A stretch of 64,000 nt of DNA, taken from the NCBI GenBank assembly GCA_029378245.1, contig JARKIF010000007.1, forward strand, positions 558,001 through 622,000, given 5' to 3'. Positions within the stretch are counted from its first letter, which is position 1; every line of letters begins with the position of its first letter. A model generated the notes under the pieces. The model was given only the letters and a program-made list of their open reading frames with translations. It made no database searches and was not told where the DNA came from. The position numbers and the translations under genes are program-made. This DNA comes from Roridomyces roridus (Eukaryota; Basidiomycota; Agaricomycetes; Agaricales; Mycenaceae). This document shows, in pieces, positions 11,335-20,658 of this stretch.

Positions 11335-12060
11335 ACCGGGAAGGGTATCATTATGCTATATCTAGAGCTGTATGTGCGGTCTTGCTAATTTTCGTGCGAC
11401 AGGTTACATGTATACTATTCAATTATAGAGTGCTGACCAGAGCCGTTGCGCGCTTGCTTTTCAGGTCGAGTCTACGAGGCGCTTCGTTTCCATGCATTGC
11501 TTACTTGACAACATTGCTGGTCGTGGCCCAACTCACCTCCACAGCATCAGGCACCGCGCTCTACACATCTCTTCTACCCGACGTTCACGATGGTTGCTGC
11601 CTGCAGACGATATGGAAGTAGGGCAGTGAATGCCAAATGCACGAGGGTGCGGGACAGAAGCAGACACAGATGCTTGTGCGGATATTGCAATGGGGCCTTA
11701 TTGGATTCGGGAAGACTGAAAGGCGCCTCCGTCTGTCAGCCCACTGCCTCGTTGAGCACTGCCAATGGCGCCGACTCCATAGTCCAGGAAATCAGTGCTG
11801 AACTCCTTGCATCACTTACTTTGCTGTCCCTTGTGGGAGGGTATGGTGGAAGCCGAGGCCGAGGCAAACAGGGGTGAGAGGGGACTTGGTCAGGGCCCTG
11901 GAATCTCGGAGTGAAGTAGACCGAAAGGAGACTATCAAAATCTCGGCCTTGAGCGGGCATGGGTGAAGGGTGGTGAAGGAGGTGGGCGGGACTGAGACGG
12001 CGCCTGTTTTCAAGCGCTAGTCTGTCGCTAGTTATGTAAAGACCACAGGATTATTTTTCG
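11335..12060. other. Intergenic region, nothing recognised
   Basis: About 725 bp separate the syntaxin gene from the first Gly-rich gene. Open frames are short and lack domain signatures. No repeat shared with other parts of the window was seen. Confidence 0.45.
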
Positions 12061-13280
12061 ATGAGAAATGGAGAGACGAGCAACTTGATCCAAAACAGCT
12101 TTGATGCATACTCCAACCGTGACCTTGCCTCATGCGCTGTTAGCAGCTTCTACAGTCTTGTACCACTCTCGAACCCCAACTGGCGCTCTCTGGACTTGCT
12201 CTCCACACCCACCATTCCACCGCGTCAAAACTTCATGCGAAGACTCATTCGAAAACATGCATTTGCATTTAGCTTCTTGAAGCGTCGCTCAAAGACTGCC
12301 GACTTGGAGAAAACGGAGGATAGCCCTCAGGGATCTGCTTCCAACAGCTCTAACACAGCGACAACCGCAAAGAATGTAGTCAAGACGGCGCTAGCGACGC
12401 TCAGTGCTACATCCAGCAACATTCCTATCTGTGGGATTATAAGTAGCGTCATCGACCCACTGCTACTCATTATGACCCAAGTGGATGTGCGTTTTCTCCC
12501 CTCTCGAGAGCTATTCCAATTGATTTGGATTTACAGTTGACGTCGGCAAACGTGGAAGGACTGGTGGAGCTGGCGGCGCGTATAGAGCGGCTAACGCCAC
12601 TAGTGGCCGATATGGCGGAAGTGAATTCGGTTTCGGACCGCGAGCGGAGCTTTATCGACGATCTCACTTGGTATGTAACTATTCTGTCTGCTGCATTCCT
12701 TCTAACGGTCCCAGCGAGCTCCAGTCGATACGCACGGATGTATTAGACGCGCAAGCCCAGGGGATGCTGACGCGATTCTTCAATAGCCACGACGACGCAG
12801 CGGGGCTTGCGAAACATAACGCGACACTTGCGCAACTCATTGCTGATGCTACTGTACTGTCCTTACATCCTTCCATGCGCTGTCCTCATTCGGCATAGCT
12901 CGTCAACGTGCAAGAGGTTCGGAGGACATTGAGGAATATGGAGAGGAGTGCGTCGATGCCGATGCCATTGCTAGGCCAGATAGAGATTGGGTACATCGCG
13001 GGTACGTCGTCTGAATTCTGAGCAAGACGTCCAACTAAAATGCATCACAGGCGGCACGGGCGGCACGGGTGCATCGGGCGGGCGCTTAGGGGGTGAAGGC
13101 GGCGATGGTGAGGGCCCAGAATTCGACATTCCGATAGGTCAGAATATCAAATTCGGTGGTATAGCAGGGGGAACAGGCGGGGAGGGCGGGGAGGGGCATG
13201 AGGAAGGGGGAAAGGGCGGTTTTGGAATGGCGCCAAAGATACGGTTTGCGCCGTGGATGGAGAGGGCGGATACTTCGTAG
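12061..13280 (+). CDS. Helical-domain protein with glycine-rich tail, copy 1
   Basis: Function unknown. The start may be ATG 12061 or the internal ATG 12235 (MRRLIRKHAF), which the second copy shares. The N-terminal half predicts amphipathic helices: NVVKTALATLSATSSNIP, VEGLVELAARIERLTPLVAD, a DRERSFIDDLT stretch, and AGLAKHNATLAQLIADAT. The pattern recalls fungal helical-bundle N-domains (MLKL/HeLo-like or STAND adaptor domains), but that is inference. Four introns of about 45-60 nt are visible. The last joins EIGYIAG to a tail with GGTGGTGASGG and FGGIAGGTGGEGGEG, about 80 residues rich in Gly, Glu and Asp. No signal peptide or transmembrane helix is clear. A paralogue lies at 29516-30637 on the same strand, across the transposon island. 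Confidence 0.65.
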
Positions 13281-13399
13281 GGTGCACGCAGATTAGCTAT
13301 AGAACAGGACGCCAGGTGATATACAATACAAACACAGCGATCCATTCAACTACGCAGCATAAGTACGACTCCACCAGCCTTCTCTCACACCTGTGGGCT

Positions 13400-14030
13400 G
13401 CTCAAGGCTGGCCTGCGCTCACGAAGATTTCCTTGGGCAAATCCCTATCGTTGTACTCCTCGCTGAGACCCGGCGCCCAGCTACGGAAGCGCAAGTCAGA
13501 CGAATCTGAACCTCTCTCATTGTATCCTGCAAAGAAGGCCCAAATCTCTCATCTCTTGTCTGCAGGGACCTGATTTCTCTTCTCAGTAAAAGATCATCGA
13601 ACATCTGCATCAACTCCCACATTCACGTTTTTTGTCCCGACTGCGACGACACTTTCCCTGAAGGAATCAAAAGTTATTCCCCCTGCTCTCACTGCTCTCC
13701 TTGACCCAAAGAATTGCTTGGACCCCAAGGACATCTCGCTCGACTCTGAGATCTGCGAAAATCCTTACACATAACACCCTCTTGGCTCAAGCCATGAATT
13801 ACTTATGGCTGGCCGCAGCCAGTGAATTTTTGACGATTTAGCAACCCGTGTCTCTTCCATTTTGCCCGACCTGAACCCTGTTCGTGCCGATATCCCTACC
13901 GTCCAAACGTCGCCCGTCTGGCTCAAGTTCTTGCAAAAGATCAAGTATGCGCTGGAGTTATACCCCGGAGCAGATCTCGGTGGGGGCTAGTACGTCCATG
14001 CTGTCTTCATCGGAGAAGGTTTCTCTTGGG
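13400..14030 (+). pseudogene. Decayed coding remnant with a CPDCDD motif
   Basis: Short stretches in different frames look like former coding sequence: a Lys/Arg/Ser-rich piece at about 13440-13560 (LRKRKSDESEPLSL), then HVFCPDCDDTFPEGI near 13625-13670, then FLQKIKYALELYPGADLGGG ending at a stop near 13988. Stops and frame changes separate them. The CxxC motif and order recall a family of large, transposon-associated proteins common in Agaricomycetes, but I cannot name it with confidence. Nothing here can be translated as one protein. Confidence 0.35.
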
Positions 14031-14566
14031 TTTCTCATTCGTTCTTCGGAGACGCGACCCCTCATCGCACTCCTACATTCTCCTTCCGCGTCCGAGTCGA
14101 GCACCCATACCCGCCCCGCTATTCTCTCTTCCTCACGTTCCAGAGTCCATACATGCACCGCTGATGCAAGGGTAGCGTACAACGGACGTGCACCACCCGT
14201 ACCCATTCAGTCAACGGCGCGCCACGGTCGTCTTCCTCGGCGCTCCAGCTCCCTCAACCACGTGAACCAGGCTCTCAGTGAGCCGCACCTCAATCTTGCA
14301 CCCACAAGAGATTCAAGCATGCATCACGACGGGCACGCTTCAGGGTACGTACGTCCTGTCTTTTTTGGACAAGTCTCGCACCAGGGACTGTTTGGACCGG
14401 CGCTCTCTGCGGGGCAAACGACGGTCGCTGTCATTCATCCCATCTGCGACTCCGCGTCAGTCACCACTTCCAGCCACCTCTGCGTCCGAAATCGCCGTGC
14501 TAGCATATTTGCAGGCCGGAAAAGATTGCCAAGAACGACGATCTTTGCAGTATATTCTGGCAGTGG

Positions 14567-15208
14567 CCGCCGTTGACCGTTCGCGCGCTTCGTATCGCCA
14601 CCCTCGGTCTGCTCGGCTGCCACCTGATGTTGACTACAGGAACATTCCGAGGAGGGGCGATTTGTCTTCCAACCCGGTGCGTTTCTCATCCCGTCTTCCC
14701 GTCCCAGCAGTGACAATTTCTTTATCTCAGGACTACTCGTTCTTTGGTCACCTCCGGTGTGTGCGCTTCTCGTCTACCTTATTCCTTACTAACAAGTCTA
14801 AAGACAGTAATCAAGACCTGCGAACGTAATGTGGTTTGTATCCATCTAGCCACGAATTTCTAAGTTCACATGAAAGCTTACATTCAAGATTTTTTTGGCC
14901 GCCGTTGACCATTCGCGTGCTTCGTATCGCCACCCTCGGTCTGTTCGGTTGCTAGCTGACGACAACTATAGGAATATCACGACGAGGAGCGTCGATCTCT
15001 CACCCAACCCGGTGTGTCTCCTCTTATCGTGCGTCCTCCGAGTCGTCCTCATTCTGAAAATTCTGTAGATTAGCAGTCTTCCTGCTGCGTTGTTTGTGGT
15101 TCTGCTCCGGTGCATGAGCTTCAAGTTCAACTGCCTTTTCTTCCCTAAACAGTCTCTTTACAAGCATGATGAACGCGGGAATCAAAACCTACAACGTTGA
15201 ACGCGATG
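14567..15208. repeat. Diverged tandem duplication of about 330 bp
   Basis: Two copies, beginning GCCGCCGTTGACC at 14567 and at 14898, share long blocks (CGTATCGCCACCCTCGGTCT; TATAGGAA or ACAGGAAC; ACCCGGTG; AATCAA..ACCT..CGAACG) and end near AATGTGG (about 14830) and GATGTGG (about 15205). Identity is moderate, so the duplication is old. Pyrimidine-rich and GTGCG/GTGTG segments resemble intron borders, so the unit may once have been an exon-intron module of the decayed gene to its left. Confidence 0.6.
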
Positions 15209-15389
15209 TGGTAAATATTATCTATTTCTTTACGCGCCCAGGAAGTGCCCCGGTGTACAAGCACTACACAAAATATTGTACATCATCATCCCTGGGCTCT
15301 TGCCACACTCACTAGTCAAGCTCATGGCCCGCTTTCTCGACGCTCGTTGTGGAACTAGTAGAATGTAGGAAAAGCAGAAATAAACGGAA

Positions 15390-15475
15390 CACCTAAGGAA
15401 GCTACGTTTCCGTCCTCGGCGGACCCGTAAGGTAGCTTAAAATGTTGACACGAAGCATACCTAACAGGCCCTGGC
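15390..15475 (+). repeat. Left terminal inverted repeat of transposon 1
   Basis: The outer 85 bp match the right end in inverted order at roughly four positions in five. Inside the terminus AAGGAAGCTACG is followed by GTAAGGTAGCTT, a small subterminal inverted motif found at both ends. Confidence 0.8.
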
Positions 15476-18163
15476 TACGACCTCCGAAGAGCGACGGATC
15501 AATTATGCCAGATTGGGAAGCTCATCCTGCTTCCTCCCACCACCATTGGTCCATCGTCAAGCGCTCTGGCACGCCGTTGGCAATCCACGTCCAGGGGTGC
15601 TATTCCCCTACTTCTAGCACATCATCGACGGACCCTCTCGCCTTCTCAGACACCCTGAAGCCTGCTGGAAGATCTCCGTTAACATTGCCACCTCCGTTCC
15701 TCAGGCTCAGCCGCTCCACCAGCCCCCCTTGGGGCTGCCTCGCACGCCTCCTCCGCATTCCTTTCTGACCTCAAAGAGGTATTCAATAAAGTGTTCTCTT
15801 TGTCTGCGACGCCTTCTCGGACTACCACAGCCGTGACCTACGGCACCCCTCCAGCTCCAGCTCCATTCCTTTTACCTGCACCCCTTCCGGCCACCCCCGC
15901 AATCCTGCCTCGAAAATGTCTTGAATACAAGGGACTTATCGACGGAATACGACGCCTTCGACGTACTGCGAACCTGCGCTAATATGGTGGGCTCCCCCCG
16001 GCTGGTATCACTACCCACGTCCGTTTCCTACTACCCCTCGGTACGTGACAGTCTTTTACATACGTCTCCAACTCTGAACAGCCGCAGATACTCAACACTA
16101 TGCATGGAGGTACCTCTGGGGAGCTCAGTACTGAAGGCGCGTCCAAGTGTGTCACCTCGAGCTCCCGGATGGGCGTGTCTGCGTGGCTCGGAGGCAATTT
16201 TCCACGGCACCCTCGCCGGGAGGGGAGGGCGAGGAGATCCGAACGCGAAGGTGAAGGAGAGCCGGAGGTGAAGGAGGTGGTATAATAGCGGGGGTACGTG
16301 GGACGTTGGGAGGTGAGGAAGGAGGGGTCAATTATGGGACGTCGGGAGTCGAGTTTTGTGAAGGTAGGCCGTCCGACGATGCATTCTTTCTTAGTTTCTA
16401 TCCTCGGCTTGTACCACCTACGGCACCTCCGCACCCCAATGAATATATCTCCCTCCATATCTCTCTCATTCTCGTTCTCCTCATTCCAGGCTTAGAACAT
16501 CGAGTGATACTATCTCTTCTGTGTATAAGCTGTATAAGCCTGGATAGAATGGAATCTCTGAGAACATGGCCACCTCCTCCACCTCCGTTGCATCGGCACT
16601 TCCATTGAGTAATGTCCGGCCAGCCAATCGGATACCGAATAAAGATCGTTCCCTACCATTATTTTTCTCTAGGACACATTTCATCTCAGATTCACTCTTT
16701 TGAAGCTCGGGAATTTACTCAGGGGGTCTGCCGCACCCGAATTAATTTTCGTCTCATTTTTCCAGGGTGATTCAATACAGGAACACCGTTTCGCTCGAAA
16801 GACGGAGTACTTCCCATATGCTTTCGTACTTCAGTTGCAGCCAACTTATCGAATGTCGAGCAATGAATTTCCCCTTCACTCAGTATTCGTCAGCACTGTT
16901 GTAGATGTTATTTGAAGTCCTGGAACGCTTCCCCTGACGCTCGGTTTTATTTCTTGACCGCAGACGAGGAAATGGAAGAATATGCGTAGTTTCGCAAACG
17001 CGCCAACCCACCGCTCCCTCTGCATTCGGGAATTCCGTTGGACACTGCCTGCATCTATGCTGCTCCCTTACTCACAGGCTAGAGCCCCGTGGCCGCCCAG
17101 GCATTAACGACGAGTCCACGACCACCTCCGTGTTTTTTCACATTTCATTCCCGTGGCTCCGGTACGACTTAACACTGAGCTTCAAGACGGCAGGTAGAGG
17201 AGAGGAGGGAGAAGAGATAGATGAGGAGAGGGGATGGTATTGTGTATGGTAGATAAGGACAATGTACATACGAGTGCAATCAACTAGATGTGCGAGCATC
17301 CACGCGGCGTGATCAACCGATTGAGCAAATCACAGAAAACATGACCTGACCTGCCGCTACCTCCCCAGGGGCTTTGTCAGCTCCATTGGGGCATGGCGCA
17401 TGTGGTGACGAAGGTAGGTGGGCAGAAGTAGAGAGATTCCATGCGGAATCGGGTGTGGGCGAGGCAGAGTGGTGACGGCGGGAATATTTGCTGGCGGAAA
17501 GACGAAAGCCTTGTCGTGGCGCAGTGCCGTTGCAGGTGAAGGTGAAGGTCGGAGGCGGTAGGCGGAGGTCGTAGGTGCGCAGGGGACAACGCCGAGTCGC
17601 CGACGCTGAGCAGACGCAGACACTCTCGTCCTTGAGGTCCGGGTGATACTCTGGCTGCTGTCGGCTGCGGCGTGGGCAACGGTGCTGCATCAGCAGCGCG
17701 GTGGGATGCGATTTGACAGCAGTGGTGGTAAATACGATCTGGCGCACGTGTGTGTCCTGTGTCCTCCGTATCGTCCGAAGGAGCAGGCGTGCAAGGCGGC
17801 CTAAATGGGGTGCGGGTGCAACGAGGAACGCAGGTGGCGGAGGTGCCGTAGGTCGGGCCTGTTGTACATCAATAGCATAGTATTCAACGGAAGCGCCAGA
17901 GTCGTAGAGATGCCTTCGAGGTCGGGATATGGAGGCGGCGTGCAAGGTAGCCCGAACGGGGTGCGGGTGGAGGAAGAGGCCAGCGTCGGAGATGCTTTAG
18001 CGGGCTTGAGGATGCTTGAGAAGCAGTATACGGGGTGCTACAAGCATTGACATCGCGCGCCGGGGCATGGATTGGCGGCGGCGTGTCTGGCGTCGTAGAT
18101 GGTGGTGGTGTCGTGGCAGGAGAAGCTTCCCGATTGGGCATAATTGATCCGCCCTTGGTTGTA

Positions 18164-18249
18164 GACACAGCCTATTAGGTACACTTCATGTCAACAATTT
18201 AAGCTACCTACTGGGTCCCGAAGGTACGCGAACGTAGCTTCCTTAGGTG
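18164..18249 (-). repeat. Right terminal inverted repeat of transposon 1
   Basis: Reverse complement of the left terminus; it ends CGTAGCTTCCTTAGGTG at 18249, directly followed by the second AAACGGAA. Confidence 0.8.
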
Positions 18250-18257
18250 AAACGGAA

Positions 18258-19137
18258 TTAGTATTCATTTTCAGCCTGTGTGTGTTATCCTATATACAGG
18301 TGTCTGGCAGAAGATTCTGAGAACTTCGGAGATGAACTTGGCTATGTACCATCTCTATTGTAGCTCTCATATATTATCGCGCACAGGAATTGCGTGTCGG
18401 ACAGGTTTTCCCGCCGTGTTTGTATGTACGTAAACGACGGGATCTCCAAAAACATTTTCGCAATTAGCGTGTCCGTAGGTTGAACAAGTCGCGTTGAATA
18501 GGTACCATCGCGAGGTAGCACCGCATCATTGAAATACTTGCACTGGCGGCTTGTTTTTTTGAGGCTCCAACCGCTCTTGCGCCCTTGCAGTAGGGAAAGC
18601 TTGTGCGAGTTATCCACCACAGCCTGAAGCCAATCCAGGCAGCATTTCTCCCAAATTTCTCCAGAATTTTGGAGTAGCTACTGTAACTCTCGACCTCGTC
18701 TGACGTCATGTGTGGTACTTTGTGTAAGCGCGAATGGGGCCATGGAAAGGGCAGCAGGGATCTCCGTTCCGCAGTTGTCAAGTGCAAAACCGCGGCTGGA
18801 AAAGTTTCCGAACAGACTCCAAGCACAGTGTGACCCAGACCTCCTCCGTGTCTCTCGCTGACTCAGATGCTATGGACCGCTGCGGTGCAAGTATACTTCC
18901 TTCCTTCCTTCCTATCTTCGGAGGAGGAGCAGGAGGAGGATTTATTACCGCAGCGGTCCCAAATTGGCCAATGACTCCGATGAGGAAGCAAGTCGATCCG
19001 CTGTGAATGAAAAACAGGTGATCCGAGCAAGGGACGATAAATTTCAAGCTCAGGGAGTAGCTGCACTCATTTCTAAAAAATGTATGCTTCCATGATATTA
19101 TTGCCGAACCTTTAGGTTTGGCCTTAACAAGAATTCC
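18258..19137. other. Gene-free stretch between repeats
   Basis: No supported gene. Minus-strand frames of 90-120 codons at 18342-18826 have no recognisable domain. A run of CCTT repeats and GGAGGAGCAGGAGGAGG near 18898-18940 is simple sequence. Confidence 0.4.
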
Positions 19138-19725
19138 TTGTCCCGTGGTTAGTGGCTGTGTCGGCGCTTAATGGGTGCTTTTCTGTAATGCCTAGTAAGT
19201 TAGAACTTGTCCGTGGTTAGTGGCTGTGTATGCCGGTGTTTCTCTTATTTGCCGATTTACGGAACTGCAAAAAAAGGTTCGGCCCTCGCCGCTTGCGGCA
19301 TCATCCGTACTCATAGTGAGAACTCTTGAACGAAAAGGTGAATGAGTTTGGCCATGGCTATCAAACCCCTCTGCTGTCCCCCCCAATGACAAAACACGTG
19401 ACTTTTTCATTACCTAATCAGAAGGTTGCGTGTTCAACCCCGGCTGCAGCAACATTTTTTAAACTGAACTTGTACAACTGAAGCCACCTGGCCTAACCTG
19501 ACAGGTGTTCACTGCTGACACTGTTTCTAACTGCTACTCACTGCTGATACTGATCCTAACTGCCCATTCACTGTGGATTCTGAGTTCTTCATTCACAGCC
19601 GAGGCCGCGTGGGGGGAACAGGGATGTAGAGTACACACACAGTCCTAAACTAACCTAACCTAACCTGTGTCTAACTGCCAATTCACGGCGGGATCTGAGT
19701 TCTTCAACCAAAAAAAGAAAAAAGA
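19138..19725. repeat. Short direct repeats and degenerate 30-bp tandem units
   Basis: GTGGTTAGTGGCTGTGT occurs near 19143 and again near 19211. From about 19500 to 19715 there are four imperfect units built on CTAACTGC..TTCACTG..GATNCTGA, the last two also sharing CTGAGTTCTTCA. A stretch CCTAACCTAACCT lies between units. Near 19430-19465 GTGTTCAACCCC followed by a T-run resembles a Pol III B box and terminator. Confidence 0.5.
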
Positions 19726-19817
19726 AATGGCAACCAAAAGGGTTGAACTCACATGGTGATAGCTGGCAAGACATTGAATAATCTTTGATCACTACCACTG
19801 AGCCAGAGTGGCAATTG
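19710..19817 (-). other. tRNA-like Pol III promoter, SINE-like
   Basis: On the minus strand TGGCTCAGTGG (19805-19795) is a good A box and GAGTTCAACCC (19750-19740) a good B box, about 45 bp apart. T-runs at 19725-19705 would end Pol III transcription. The acceptor and T stems do not pair, so this is not a working tRNA. It is either a decayed tRNA or the head of a tRNA-derived SINE. Confidence 0.4.
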
Positions 19818-19905
19818 AAATAGCTGTCACCGTGGCGACCATGACGGCACTATAGCCGTTAAGCGAGCAGAATTGCCATTTAAGGCAATGTCATTGGGGG
19901 GACAC

Positions 19906-20068
19906 TGTAAACCTGCTGGTTTACAGTTGACGTTGTTTACGCTTTGATCATCACCTTTTCTTGTCTGCTCCCCTCATCTTGTACGCGTACTCTACGATTC
20001 GAAACCCATGCAACGGCCTTATTTGTTCCCTCTGTCCGATTCTGAGTGTTTCTCTCCGTGAGTTTCCA
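19906..20068 (+). repeat. 5' LTR of the chromovirus
   Basis: It starts TGTAAACCTGCTGGTTTACA, itself an 8-bp inverted repeat around TGCT, and ends GTGAGTTTCCA. It must contain the element promoter, but I see no clear TATA box. Confidence 0.93.
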
Positions 20069-20658
20069 CTTTTGAACAAATCTCTTTTCGTTGCCACCGT
20101 CTTTCGTCGCTTATCGAGGACACGTCCTCGATTTGCCTTTCCGTTACTGCCTCTCTCCGTCTCGCTTGCCTCTACCTTGAGTGCGAACGACTACCGTACC
20201 GTCTACCGTCCACCCCACCGTCGCTGGCGTTGCCCTCGGGCTCGCAATTGGTCTTTTGACGTGCCACGTCACTGACCCTCATTCTGCAGTCTTGCCGTCC
20301 TCTGCCTCCCAAACTGTCTCGCACCCCGAGTGTCCCTACCCCGCTGCTCACGCGTGCTGCAGCCACGCAAGCTGTCCCGTCGTCGCCGTTGACGCCGTTG
20401 ACTGAGACCGAGTCGTCTTCATCTCTCACAGAGCCGCTCAAATCGTCCGAGTCGAGCTCCCTGCCTATCGAGATTGAGACTCCCCCCTCGCACGACCTCC
20501 TTCCTCACTTCTCCTCCTCTTCCTTCACCCCGACTCGCCCCATCTCCCCTCCCATAGTCTCCCAATCTCGTTCGCAGACACTCGTCCCCCAGGCACTGTC
20601 TCCCGACGTTTCCGACGACTCGTTCGACCTCTCCTTCCTCACCGCTCCATCCGCATTC

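Larger units (their letters stand above)
15390..18249. mobile_element. Non-autonomous inverted-repeat DNA transposon 1 (8-bp target duplication)
   Basis: The element starts CACCTAAGGAAGCTACGTT at 15390 and ends with the reverse complement at 18249. It is flanked on both sides by the identical 8-mer AAACGGAA (15382-15389 and 18250-18257), a clean target-site duplication. The two arms stay alignable inward for at least 500 bp, including the shared GGATCAATTATGCC and TTGTTGACA/ATGTTGACA segments. No frame long enough for a transposase is present: arm-encoded frames of 60-210 codons are proline-rich and mirror each other across the two arms. Target duplications of 8 bp suit the hAT superfamily, but the ends are not the usual CAG/TAG form, so the superfamily is open. 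Confidence 0.82.

Noticed and set aside
17313..17945. A 210-codon minus-strand frame inside transposon 1
   Set aside because: Pro/Arg-rich, mirrored in the opposite arm of the element and without transposase motifs; treated as non-coding.
19655..19675. CCTAACCTAACCT as a telomere relic
   Set aside because: Only about three units and the wrong repeat for most fungi (TTAGGG expected).
19710..19817. Functional tRNA gene
   Set aside because: A and B boxes exist, but acceptor and T stems do not pair.
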